The position numbers and the translations under genes are program-made. A stretch of DNA of 31,262 nt from an uncultured Bacilli bacterium (lineage in GTDB: Bacteria; Bacillota_I; Bacilli_A; RFN20; CAG-288), in NCBI GenBank assembly GCA_934725685.1, contig CAKVBX010000016.1:1-31262 (forward strand), written 5' to 3'. This document shows positions 1 through 7,680 of the stretch, piece by piece. The notes beneath the pieces were generated by a model, which saw only the letters and a program-made list of their open reading frames with translations, ran no database searches and was not told where the DNA came from. Position 1 is the first letter of the stretch. The number at the start of each line of letters is the position of its first letter.

Positions 1-19
1 CATCGGGAACGTTGATTCT

Positions 20-42
20 GAGCGGTTTTCCGCTCTTTTTTT
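20..42 (+). terminator. Intrinsic terminator of an upstream plus-strand gene
   Basis: A GAGCGG / CCGCTC stem with a TTTT loop is followed by seven Ts. It points to the plus strand, so it ends a gene lying left of the window. In frame 1 the first bases read four codons and then a TGA at 13-15, which could be that gene's last residues, but this is too short to prove. Confidence 0.75.
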
Positions 43-146
43 GATTTTTTTGGGATGGGAAATCAATTGATGACACCCCTTTGTCAAGGACACATTGAGA
101 AAAGGGTAAACATCATACTGTATCTGTCCTGTTATCTTAATTCATG

Positions 147-187
147 AAAAAAGCTACCCTCTATCATAAAATAGTGGGTAGCTTTTT
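147..187 (-). terminator. Intrinsic terminator of the repeat lipoprotein gene
   Basis: The stem AAAAAGCTACCC / GGGTAGCTTTTT has a loop of about 16 bases. It lies 8 bases past the stop codon of the minus-strand lipoprotein gene. The A/T flanks make it potentially bidirectional. Confidence 0.8.
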
Positions 188-195
188 GACATCGG

Positions 196-2103
196 TTAGG
201 CTTTGGTGACGGTGAGGTTATTGATACGGGTCTGAGTGTTGAGGGCGATGGTGAGGGTCGTCGTGTTTTCGTCACATATAATCTTGATGGAATTGCCGTT
301 ATTGGCTTCTGCAGTGCCGCCGGTGATAGTGGCTTCTGCGATGACCTGGGCATATTTGGTTCCGGATGTGATGAAGGTGCAATCCTTCAGTGTTCCTTCC
401 GTAGTTGAGATTGTGATGATCTGTCCGCCGTAGACACGGAGCGGATTATAGAAATAGGACGTGTTTCCGACATTGGTGTTTGAAGTTCCTTTTTCCACCT
501 TGAAGGTAATCGTCTTGGTACTCCAGATGGAGCAGTTTGGATCTTCCTCCTCCAAGAGATTCTCATTGGTGAAATCGAATTCGCCATCGACGGCAGCGGT
601 ATATTTGGCGATAACCAGGGAGAAGAGATTGTCGGAAGATGCGAAAGTAAGCTTGACATCTTCTTTTGCGGAAATGGCGGTGACTTCTCCATCCTTCTCG
701 GAGATTGTATAACCGGCTTCTCTGAGTAATGCTTTATAGGCTTCGACAATGCTGTCATTCTTGTCGATGGCTTCGAGATAGATGCCTTCCTCTAGGGAAT
801 AAAGTTTGTATTCATTGCCTTCTGCGACCGGGAAAGCAGGGACTTCCGTAGCACCTTCACCAAGGTATTCTTTGATGGCCGTGGCAGGGAATGTCTTTTC
901 TAAGCTATCATAGGAAGCTTCCATCAGACCGATTTCGACCGTGAAGACCTTGGTGTCTTCGTCATAATCGTAATCGACATAGGTATCTTCAATCCAGTTG
1001 TAGGCGAAGATTTCATAGGTGTCGGAATCGATATCGAAGAAAAATCCGCTGTTTTTCAGACTGATTTCGTAGGTTTCTATGATGTCTTCAGATACAGTGC
1101 CGGAGATGACGATGCCAGTTTCCGGATAGTAATAGGTGTACTTTCCTTCAGAAACTGCGAAGGAAGGAATGGCTTCCTTTGTGACGGCCTTGATTTCCGT
1201 CTCCGGCCAAACTTCGGACTCTTTCTTGACGATATCCTTTTCGCTATAGGCGAGGATGAAGTTTCCGGAGTAAAGTTCTTGATAGTAGTAATCGACATGG
1301 ATGGAATATCCTTCTTTGTCGGAACGCTTCTTGGCATAGGAATAGACAATGTCTCCATCATCGTTGGTACTCGTTCCGAGAGAAGTGAAACCCTTGGTTT
1401 CCAGTTTTGTTCCGTAGTCGGTGAGAACGTTCTTGGTATTGGTGTCGGTGATGAAGAGATAGTCTCCGCTCTCGACATAATTATAGAAGAGAGAGCCGGC
1501 ATCCATCGGTGCGAAAGGAAGCTCTTCTCCGAGGTTGTCAGTAAGAATTCCTTTCAGTTCCTCCGGCCACTCTGTGAGTTCGGCGATTTCTCCGTTATCG
1601 AGGTAAGCCTGAATGACGTTTCCGGCATCGTAGCCTTCCCCGGCAGGCTGGTATGAGACTTCAATGACGAGGTCTCCTTTCTGATAGACGAAAATATCGA
1701 ATCCTTGACTTTCATCTTTCTCTTGGAATTCATATCCGTTTGCTAGAAGGATTTTGCCGTACTTTTCCACGATGCTCGTCTCACTGGTGTCATAAAGACA
1801 GAGGATGGTTGTGCCAGAGATTTCATAGGCGTAATAGGTGGCTTCTTCGCCCATGGCGATATAGGGAAGCTCTTCTCCGAAGAGATCGAGCATCTGCCCC
1901 GAGATTTCGCTGTCCCAAGACCCGACATCCGGTGTTTCTGTAGTGGTGTTTGTCTCAGTGGGGATTTCTGTCGGTTTGGTCGTGTCTGTCACTTCATCGG
2001 TGGCTGGCTTGTTCGGCGTATCGGACGCTTTGTCACAGGAGACAATACCGGAGAGGAGGAGAGGAAGGGATAACAGCATCAGAAGACTCTTCTTGTGTTT
2101 CAT
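196..2103 (-). CDS. Lipoprotein with four tandem repeats, function unknown
   Basis: The 635-residue product has a signal peptide with a lysine-rich start, a leucine-rich core and lipobox IVSC, so Cys23 should be lipidated and the protein anchored outside the membrane. A Thr/Pro/Glu-rich linker (about 25-60) follows. Then come four diverged repeats of about 100-110 residues, roughly 62-170, 178-290, 298-400 and 402-502. Each opens with a WP/EELP-type segment, passes a short Tyr-rich strand, and contains a helix of the form 'sIVEkYgkiLlanGYef'. A separate Thr/Ser/Gly-rich beta domain (about 525-635) ends the protein. The start has an AGAGG ribosome binding site. The protein is very acidic. I do not recognise the repeat as a named family; a surface binding or adhesion role is only inferred. 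It is a single-gene unit with its own promoter and terminator. Confidence 0.85.
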   Translation of the reverse strand: MKHKKSLLMLLSLPLLLSGIVSCDKASDTPNKPATDEVTDTTKPTEIPTETNTTTETPDVGSWDSEISGQMLDLFGEELPYIAMGEEATYYAYEISGTTILCLYDTSETSIVEKYGKILLANGYEFQEKDESQGFDIFVYQKGDLVIEVSYQPAGEGYDAGNVIQAYLDNGEIAELTEWPEELKGILTDNLGEELPFAPMDAGSLFYNYVESGDYLFITDTNTKNVLTDYGTKLETKGFTSLGTSTNDDGDIVYSYAKKRSDKEGYSIHVDYYYQELYSGNFILAYSEKDIVKKESEVWPETEIKAVTKEAIPSFAVSEGKYTYYYPETGIVISGTVSEDIIETYEISLKNSGFFFDIDSDTYEIFAYNWIEDTYVDYDYDEDTKVFTVEIGLMEASYDSLEKTFPATAIKEYLGEGATEVPAFPVAEGNEYKLYSLEEGIYLEAIDKNDSIVEAYKALLREAGYTISEKDGEVTAISAKEDVKLTFASSDNLFSLVIAKYTAAVDGEFDFTNENLLEEEDPNCSIWSTKTITFKVEKGTSNTNVGNTSYFYNPLRVYGGQIITISTTEGTLKDCTFITSGTKYAQVIAEATITGGTAEANNGNSIKIICDENTTTLTIALNTQTRINNLTVTKA

Positions 2104-2130
2104 GATGATACCTCTTTTTTTAACTGGGAT

Positions 2131-2160
2131 ATTCTAAACCATTATTTAAGGTTATTTCAA
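2131..2160 (-). promoter_or_regulatory. Promoter of the repeat lipoprotein gene
   Basis: On the minus strand TTGAAA (2155-2160) and TAGAAT (2131-2136) are separated by 18 bases, about 30 bases upstream of the start codon. This matches a sigma-A type promoter. Confidence 0.55.
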
Positions 2161-2168
2161 ACTTTGTG

Positions 2169-2201
2169 CAAAAAAATCCGGTCTAACTTCCGTCAGACCG
2201 G
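2169..2201 (-). terminator. Intrinsic terminator of the nrdGD operon
   Basis: On the minus strand CCGGTCT / AGACCGG forms a 7-bp stem with a 10-base loop, followed by a run of Ts. It lies just beyond the nrdD stop codon. Confidence 0.85.
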
Positions 2202-2218
2202 GTGGAATCACTCCGTTG

Positions 2219-4630
2219 TCAGAATTTCTCGAGGTAGGTACGGATGTCGGAAAGACTGGTATAGAGATCCGATTCCTCATTTTCTTCGACGATCAGGGTC
2301 GGAGCCTGGTTGATATGATACTTGAGGGCGAGTTTTTTTCCTTCCTCTTCCTTGTCGGCGAGGTAGACATCATATTCGATGCCTTTTTCGTCGAGCAGGT
2401 GCTTGGCGATTCTGCAGTTGGGGCAGGTGGAAGTGGTGATGAGAATCGGTTTATGGTGATGATGCATACAACAGCATGGTTTGGAAGCGGAGCAGACCTT
2501 TCCGACCGTGGATTCAATCATGGAAGCAGGAGTCTCCTGTCCTTTCAGTTCGAGCGGTGTATAGGTCTTTCTGTTGTTGAATTCGGAGACCTTGCCATCG
2601 TTCCAGTTCTTGATTGGACGATAGTAACCCGTAATTCTGGAATAGACCTCAGCCTCTTTTCCGCAGGTCGGACACTTGAAGTGTTCGCCAGGGATATAGC
2701 CGTGTTCGCTGCAGACGGAGTAAGTCGGAGAGAGTGTGAAATAGGGAAGTTTGAAGTTATAGGCAATCTTCTTGACGAGGGAAGCCGCACTCTGCCAGTT
2801 CGGAAGTTTCTCTCCGAGGAATGCATGGAAGACGGTTCCGGAGGTGTAAAGGATCTGCAGGTTATCTTCCATTTCCAGGGCTTTGAAGATATCGTCGGTG
2901 TAGTTGACCGGAAGATGGGAGGAGTTGGTATAGAACGGAGAACCGCCGTTCTTGCAAGCGGTCTTGATATCCTTGAATTCGGCGACATCGTGCTTGGCGA
3001 AACGATAGGTCGTGCTCTCCGCCGGGGTGGCTTCGAGATTGAAGAGGGCGCCATATTTCTCCTGATAGTCAGAGAGGCGTTCTCTCATATGGTTGAGGAT
3101 ATCCTCCGCCATATGGTTTCCTTCTTCCGTCGTCAAGTTTCCGCCTTTGAACCAACTGGCATTTTCCAGGCATTCGTTCATGCCGACGAGGCCGATGGTG
3201 GAGAAGTGGTTGGCGAAGGTGCCGAGATAGCGTTTCGTATACGGATACATGCCCTGATTGAGGAGCTTGGTGATGACTTTTCTCTTGATGTCGAGAGAGC
3301 GGGCGGCGATGTCCATATAACGGTCGAGGATGCTGTAGAAGTCTTCTTTGCTCTTGGAAAGGTAGGCGATTCTCGGGAGGTTGATGGTGACGACGCCGAT
3401 GCTTCCGGTGGATTCACCGCTTCCGAAGTATCCGCCGCCTTTCTTTCTCAGTTCACGCAAGTCGAGACGGAGTCTGCAGCACATGCTGCGGACATCGCTC
3501 GGCTTCATGTCAGAGTTGATATAGTTGGAGAAATACGGGGTTCCGTATTTTGCGGTCATTGTGAAGAGCAGACGGTTGTTTTCCGTATCGGACCAGTCGA
3601 AGTCTCTGGTGATGGAGTAGGTCGGGATTGGATACTGGAATCCGCGTCCTTCACAGTCGCCTTCAATCATGATTTCGATGAAGGCTTTGTTGACCATGTC
3701 CATTTCCTTTTTGCAGTCTCCGTAGGTGAAGTCCATATCTTTTCCACCGACGATGGCAGGCATGTTGACCATATCTTCCGGAACGGTCCAGTCCAAGGTA
3801 ATGTTCGTGAACGGAGCCTGGGTTCCCCAACGGGAGGGGGTGTTGACGCCGTAGATGAAGGACTGGACGCACTGTTTGACTTCCTTGTAGGAAAGGTTGT
3901 CGACTTTGACAAACGGAGCGAGATAGGTGTCGAAGGAGGAGAAGGCCTGAGCACCGGCCCATTCGTTCTGCATGATGCCGAGGAAATTGACCATCTGGTT
4001 GCAAAGCGTGGAGAGGTGTTTGGCTGGAGCGGAAGTGATTCTTCCGACTACGCCGCCGAGTCCTTCCTTGATGAGTTGCTTCAAAGACCAACCGGCACAG
4101 TATCCGGTGAGCATGCTCAAGTCATGAAGATGGATGAAGCACTGACGGTGGGCATCGCTGATTTCTTTGTCATAGATTTCGCTGAGCCAGTAGTTGGCGG
4201 TGATGGCACCGGAGTTGGAAAGAATAAGACCGCCGACGGAAAGGGTGACGGTGGAGTTTTCCTTGACTCTCCAGTCCTTGTCGGTTCCGATATAGCCGTC
4301 GACGAGTTTTTTATAGTCAATCAGCGTATTTTCGGCTTTTCTGACCTTTTCATGTTGATTACGATAAAGGATATAGGCTTTCGCAGTATTGGGATAGCCG
4401 ACTTTCATGAGGGTGGATTCGACGACATCCTGGATTTCCTCCACGGTGGCAGAATCCTTTCCGTTGGCATTGAGGGTGGATTCGACAATCAGTTCGACCG
4501 CTCTTGCCATGCTGGAAATATCCCTGGCCGGGATTTCACTGGTGGAAACGAATGCCTTGAATACGGCATTTTCGATTTTTTCAGGCTCGAAGGCGACTTC
4601 CGTACCGTCTCTTTTGATGATGTTTTTCAT
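2219..4630 (-). CDS. nrdD: Anaerobic ribonucleoside-triphosphate reductase with C-terminal glutaredoxin-like domain
   Basis: This is a class III ribonucleotide reductase, a glycyl radical enzyme that makes dNTPs from NTPs without oxygen in the cytoplasm. The chosen start, MKNIIKRDG, has an AAAGGA site; an in-frame ATG 11 codons upstream lies inside nrdG and is unlikely. An ATP-cone occupies about residues 1-95. The barrel core follows, with the finger-loop Cys region SMCCRLRLD and the conserved GSIGVVTINLPR. A zinc site is formed by C640, H643, C653 and C656 (His replaces one Cys). The glycyl radical motif RITGY places the radical at Gly668. After this normal end, the 803-residue protein continues through a CCCMHHHH segment into a redoxin fold with CPNC at 736-739, which is absent from typical NrdD of about 700 residues. 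This fused redoxin suggests a thioredoxin/glutaredoxin-type reductant rather than formate (inferred). It is cotranscribed 13 bases downstream of nrdG. Confidence 0.97.
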   Translation of the reverse strand: MKNIIKRDGTEVAFEPEKIENAVFKAFVSTSEIPARDISSMARAVELIVESTLNANGKDSATVEEIQDVVESTLMKVGYPNTAKAYILYRNQHEKVRKAENTLIDYKKLVDGYIGTDKDWRVKENSTVTLSVGGLILSNSGAITANYWLSEIYDKEISDAHRQCFIHLHDLSMLTGYCAGWSLKQLIKEGLGGVVGRITSAPAKHLSTLCNQMVNFLGIMQNEWAGAQAFSSFDTYLAPFVKVDNLSYKEVKQCVQSFIYGVNTPSRWGTQAPFTNITLDWTVPEDMVNMPAIVGGKDMDFTYGDCKKEMDMVNKAFIEIMIEGDCEGRGFQYPIPTYSITRDFDWSDTENNRLLFTMTAKYGTPYFSNYINSDMKPSDVRSMCCRLRLDLRELRKKGGGYFGSGESTGSIGVVTINLPRIAYLSKSKEDFYSILDRYMDIAARSLDIKRKVITKLLNQGMYPYTKRYLGTFANHFSTIGLVGMNECLENASWFKGGNLTTEEGNHMAEDILNHMRERLSDYQEKYGALFNLEATPAESTTYRFAKHDVAEFKDIKTACKNGGSPFYTNSSHLPVNYTDDIFKALEMEDNLQILYTSGTVFHAFLGEKLPNWQSAASLVKKIAYNFKLPYFTLSPTYSVCSEHGYIPGEHFKCPTCGKEAEVYSRITGYYRPIKNWNDGKVSEFNNRKTYTPLELKGQETPASMIESTVGKVCSASKPCCCMHHHHKPILITTSTCPNCRIAKHLLDEKGIEYDVYLADKEEEGKKLALKYHINQAPTLIVEENEESDLYTSLSDIRTYLEKF

Positions 4631-4643
4631 AATGCGAATCCTT

Positions 4644-5159
4644 TCATAAACCATAGGCGACACTGCTGACTTCTCTGACTCTGTTCTCTTCCAGACTTTT
4701 TCTCACGTCGATGAGTCTCTGGTTCGTGCTGCCGCGATAGAGGCAGTCATCGCTCCGGAGCGCTTCGACAAATGGTCCGTCGATGAGGACGTCGATGCTC
4801 TGAAGTAGTCGGAGGGCGGAAGAGGAGACCTTTCCTGCCAGAATGGTCTCAAAGGTCCATCCGGTATAACACCAGATATTGATTCCTTCTTTTTTGAGCC
4901 TTTCTGCGATTTCCGCACAGGCTTCTGCCTGAAAGAGAGGATCTCCTCCAGAGAAGGTGACTCCGTCGAGGAATTTTGTGCTGAGGATGTCTAGGATGAT
5001 GTTTTCGGTGTCATAGGTGGTTCCTTTTCTGCTGTCCCAGGTGTCAGGATTCTGACAGCCTTTGCAGTGATGAGGGCATCCTTGAACAAAGATGACATAA
5101 CGGGTTCCGGGTCCGTTGACAAAGGAGTGCCGTTCGATACCGGCAATGTTGATTTTCAT
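4644..5159 (-). CDS. nrdG: Anaerobic ribonucleotide reductase activating protein (radical SAM)
   Basis: This radical SAM activase uses a [4Fe-4S] cluster and S-adenosylmethionine to install the glycyl radical on NrdD. The cluster motif CPHHCKGC supplies Cys28, Cys32 and Cys35, and TFSGGDP is the conserved glycine-rich SAM motif. The 171-residue length is normal for NrdG, and the N-terminal HSFVNGPGTRYVIFVQGC stretch is typical. The start has a GGAGG site about five bases upstream. The order is nrdG then nrdD, the reverse of the common nrdD-nrdG arrangement; the nrdD ribosome binding site directly abuts the nrdG stop, so translation is probably coupled. Confidence 0.97.
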   Translation of the reverse strand: MKINIAGIERHSFVNGPGTRYVIFVQGCPHHCKGCQNPDTWDSRKGTTYDTENIILDILSTKFLDGVTFSGGDPLFQAEACAEIAERLKKEGINIWCYTGWTFETILAGKVSSSALRLLQSIDVLIDGPFVEALRSDDCLYRGSTNQRLIDVRKSLEENRVREVSSVAYGL

Positions 5160-5534
5160 AGGCCCTCCTTTGGTTTCCAGAATAACACAGTCTGTTTGCA
5201 GGCTTGATTATTATGCAATGAAAATGGTGGGAAAACAATTGTTTTGCATTAGAAAAATCTATGAAAAAGTTTACATAAAAATAGTCATTTTTTAGTATTT
5301 TAAGCAACTTAAAACAATAAATGTGGTTGTGCGCTTTCCTTTCCTTGGATACTATCGGATTATTCGTATTTTGCAAGGGCGTGTGACATAAAAATAGAAA
5401 ACGGAAGAGTGGGAATATTTCCTTTTTCATTAGGCAGAAGCCGGATAATGTCAAGAGAAAATGATAGAAAAAATCTATTTTGACAATTTTTGCTTTTTGT
5501 CAAAAACAGACAGAGTCCTTTTCTTAAAGAAACC
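5160..5534. other. AT-rich intergenic region upstream of nrdG
   Basis: This 375-base gap is clearly more AT-rich than the flanking genes and shows no convincing coding frame. It contains the nrdGD promoter and palindrome at its left end. At its right end a perfect 9-bp inverted repeat, TTTTGACAA / TTGTCAAAA (5478-5486 and 5497-5505, 10-base loop), lies about 30 bases past the stop of the EFR1 gene. It could be a weak terminator for that gene, an operator, or part of an untranslated RNA. Two TTGACA hexamers on the minus strand (around 5450 and 5500) could be -35 boxes, but I cannot pair them with good -10 boxes. Confidence 0.6.
5210..5245 (-). promoter_or_regulatory. nrdGD promoter with overlapping palindromic operator candidate
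   Basis: On the minus strand TTGTTT (5233-5238) and CATAAT (5210-5215, preceded by TTG) are 17 bases apart. A perfect 14-base palindrome AAAACAATTGTTTT (5232-5245) covers the -35 box, a position where a bound repressor would block polymerase. It does not read as a convincing NrdR, Rex or FNR consensus, so the regulator is unknown. Confidence 0.5.
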
Positions 5535-6389
5535 TTATTTTCCAGCAGATTTCAGTTCGGCTTCCAATGTTCTCAGTTTCTTTTCATAGGCTTGGAAGAA
5601 CTTTCTTGTCAGGAGACTGTTTTTCGGTGCCGTGGACCGGTTGACCCGGATGGGATTGAGGATTCCGATATGAATGGCATCATTCGGGCAGCGGTAAGCA
5701 CAGCGCATACAAAGGACGCAGTGGGAGGAGAACTTCGGATATCCGTTCTTGTTTTTGATGTTGTGTTTCGGGCAGGAGCGGAGACAGAGACCGCACTTGG
5801 TGCATTTCTTTTTCTGCACGTGGAAAAGAGGACCATCAATCTTGGCACCGAAACGCTCCAAGAAAGAAATGAAATGGGCGGTTCCATAAGTGAAGGCAGT
5901 ATAGGGAAGATGGTGTTCTTCTTTGTTGATTACTTTATTCACGGCATAGGGGAGCAATCTGACGTCATATGCTGCAATCCGTTCTTTCCATTCCGGAGAA
6001 TAGGCAAAAAGGATGTTATAGGGATAGAGGAAATGAAACTCTCCGCGGAGTTCGATTCTTTGTTTTTTCAGAATCTTGGCAATTGGATGGCTGGAGGAAT
6101 TGTTCAGGGGAAAAGGTTCGCCGGACTGTTTGATGACATAATAGATGCTTTCCTTGGGGAAAGTGAGCTTCTTCAGATAGGCAAGGAATGGTTGCGGTGC
6201 CTGAAAGGCATAGATGGGATAGGAGAAGAAGATATAATCGTATCCATGAAGAGGGAGAAAGGCATCCACTTCCAGGACGGGGACGGCATCGCTTTCAATT
6301 CCATGAGTTTTCAGTTCCTCACAAAAACTATCCACGAGTGCTTTCGTGTGATAAGTTCCGGTGAAATAGAGAAACAGCGCTTTTTTCAT
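5535..6389 (-). CDS. EFR1-type protein: flavodoxin domain plus two [4Fe-4S] clusters
   Basis: The 284-residue protein begins with a flavodoxin-like FMN-binding segment (LFLYFTGTYHTKAL, about 4-17) and continues with a flavodoxin-like fold to about residue 180. A bacterial ferredoxin domain follows with two complete cluster motifs: Cys196, 199, 202, 206 and Cys224, 227, 230, 234. This layout is that of the EFR1 family found in anaerobic Bacillota, which are thought to carry electrons between ferredoxin pools and a partner enzyme; the partner is not known. The start codon overlaps the stop of the upstream SDR gene by four bases (ATGA), so the two proteins are probably made together and may act on the same pathway. 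Confidence 0.88.
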   Translation of the reverse strand: MKKALFLYFTGTYHTKALVDSFCEELKTHGIESDAVPVLEVDAFLPLHGYDYIFFSYPIYAFQAPQPFLAYLKKLTFPKESIYYVIKQSGEPFPLNNSSSHPIAKILKKQRIELRGEFHFLYPYNILFAYSPEWKERIAAYDVRLLPYAVNKVINKEEHHLPYTAFTYGTAHFISFLERFGAKIDGPLFHVQKKKCTKCGLCLRSCPKHNIKNKNGYPKFSSHCVLCMRCAYRCPNDAIHIGILNPIRVNRSTAPKNSLLTRKFFQAYEKKLRTLEAELKSAGK

Positions 6390-7273
6390 TCGGAGAGATA
6401 TTCCTTGAGGTAACGATCTGTCTCTTTGTCGAGCTGTTTCATATCCTCTTCACGGAAAATACTGGAACTCAGTTTCTGGAAGCTTGGGTACCCCCATCCG
6501 TGGAAGAGACCGCGGGGACCGAGATAATAGGTTTCATCTTTTGGACGTAAGGAAGCGCATTCCAGTAAGGAGAGACAGGCTTTGTCCGGAGACATGAAGA
6601 TTGCTTTCATCGGCCATTTGATGAGGGAGAGGATGAAAGGGGGATAGGCACCATTTCCTTTAGAGAAAAGACCGGTATAGGAAATGCCGGGATGGGCGAG
6701 ATAGCAGTCGATTCCCTGTCTTCTCAGATAGATGGTTTCCATGATCAGGAGCCGTTTCAGAAATCCGTAGCGTTTGATTTTGCTTTTGATATCAAGCCCC
6801 TGGATTTCCGTTTCAAACTTATGGTAGTGATAAGAAATACTTGCCGTATTGATGAAGGTGATGGAGTGTCCTTTTGAGAGTTCCTTCATGAAATAAGCTG
6901 GCACAAGATAGTCGACAAGGAAAGAGGAATCAGGCCCGTTATCTTTGGTATCGATCGGTTGGTGATAGACTCCCGCGTTGTTGTAGAAGTAATCGATATT
7001 CAGTTTTTTCAGTCTTGGGATGGAAGCTCTGACTGCTTTTCGGTCCGTGAGGTTTAGAGGAAAGAGAATCAGTTCGGCTTTAGAACCCTGAAGTTCTTTT
7101 TCAAGCAGATGAAGTTTGTTTTCGCTCCTTCCGACGAGAATCAAAGTGACAGGGAGACTGGAAAAGAAGGCGGCGATGCTTTTTCCGATTCCGCTTGTCG
7201 CCCCGGTGATTGCGATTCTTGCTCCTTCTTTCAGTGTAAGTAAGGGAAGGACTTTTTCTTCATATCTATTCAT
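6386..7273 (-). CDS. Short-chain dehydrogenase/reductase (SDR) family oxidoreductase
   Basis: This is a classical SDR with a Rossmann fold. The cofactor loop TGATSGIG lies at about 23-30, NNAG at 98-101, the catalytic serine in TASIS (145-147) and YxxxK as Y169/K173 in YGFLK. VGRS after the second strand suggests NADP rather than NAD (inferred). I chose MNRYEEKV (295 residues) as start because it precedes the fold directly; an ATG 16 codons upstream (7319-7321) is possible. Neither start has a clear Shine-Dalgarno sequence. The substrate cannot be read from the sequence; the C-terminal half with 'GPRGLFHGWGYP' is less typical. It is the first gene of a two-gene unit with the EFR1 protein. Confidence 0.9.
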   Translation of the reverse strand: MNRYEEKVLPLLTLKEGARIAITGATSGIGKSIAAFFSSLPVTLILVGRSENKLHLLEKELQGSKAELILFPLNLTDRKAVRASIPRLKKLNIDYFYNNAGVYHQPIDTKDNGPDSSFLVDYLVPAYFMKELSKGHSITFINTASISYHYHKFETEIQGLDIKSKIKRYGFLKRLLIMETIYLRRQGIDCYLAHPGISYTGLFSKGNGAYPPFILSLIKWPMKAIFMSPDKACLSLLECASLRPKDETYYLGPRGLFHGWGYPSFQKLSSSIFREEDMKQLDKETDRYLKEYLSE

Positions 7274-7301
7274 GAGAATATTGTACTGATTCTCATGAGA
7301 A
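7269..7301 (-). promoter_or_regulatory. Palindromic sites at the SDR start
   Basis: A perfect 12-base palindrome TTCTCATGAGAA (7290-7301) lies just upstream of a related half-copy TTCATGAGAA (7269-7278) that overlaps the chosen SDR start codon. A minus-strand TACAAT (7280-7285) lies between them and would place transcription start at or next to the ATG. A good -35 box is missing. Operator function is inferred from symmetry and position only. Confidence 0.35.
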
Positions 7302-7321
7302 AAGACTATGAAATCATGCAC

Positions 7322-7588
7322 GAACAGTCATTGAACAATGACACGATGTATGTTTGACAAATAGAAAAATGCGGTCAACTTACCGAAAAATTTCAGTTAA
7401 GTCTGCTACTTTTAGAATATAGTCACCGCTTCCATACGAAAAATGGTTCCGTAGGGAAAATGAACTGCTTTTCAGTCTAGATATTATTTGATGAAAATTT
7501 CTCTTCAAAAATGTGTAGTAAACCCCTCTAGTTGGACTGAAGAGTAGGGAAAGAAAACAGTCGACTATGAAGTTAAAGAAGGATGATT
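7322..7588. other. Non-coding gap between SDR gene and tRNA
   Basis: This 267-base AT-rich stretch shows no plausible gene. The only structure I see is a short inverted repeat TCATTG-AA-CAATGA (7328-7341) upstream of the SDR gene. No intrinsic terminator for the tRNA is evident. Confidence 0.6.
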
Positions 7589-7665
7589 TGGTGACCCTGA
7601 AGAGATTCGAACTCTTGACCCTCTGATTCGAAGTCAGGTACTCTATCCAACTGAGCTACAGGGCC
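7589..7665 (-). tRNA. tRNA-Arg (anticodon TCG)
   Basis: On the minus strand the sequence folds as a complete cloverleaf. The acceptor GGCCCTG pairs with CAGGGTC (one G-T pair), the D arm carries AGTTGGATA, and the anticodon loop CTTCGAA gives anticodon TCG. The T loop is TTCGAAT, the discriminator is A, and the CCA end is encoded. It reads CGA and, with wobble, other CGN codons. It begins 15 bases after the stop of the MmcQ/YjbR-like gene, with no terminator between, so it may be processed from that transcript. No clear T-run terminator follows it. Confidence 0.96.
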
Positions 7666-7680
7666 ACACATCATATTATC

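Noticed and set aside
2216..4669. Long open frame on the plus strand (817 codons) opposite nrdD
   Set aside because: It is antisense to a clear NrdD protein, has no ribosome binding site, and its translation is low-complexity with no recognisable domain. It results from codon bias on the other strand.
5232..5245. Palindrome upstream of nrdG as a Rex, FNR or NrdR site
   Set aside because: It lacks the TTGTGAA-N4-TTCACAA, TTGAT-N4-ATCAA and paired NrdR box patterns, so I list it only as an unassigned operator candidate.
5044..5454. 136-codon minus-strand frame crossing the nrdG start and promoter
   Set aside because: It overlaps nrdG in another frame, is rich in His/Cys/Phe as AT-rich non-coding DNA often is, and covers the predicted promoter. 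I treat the region as non-coding.
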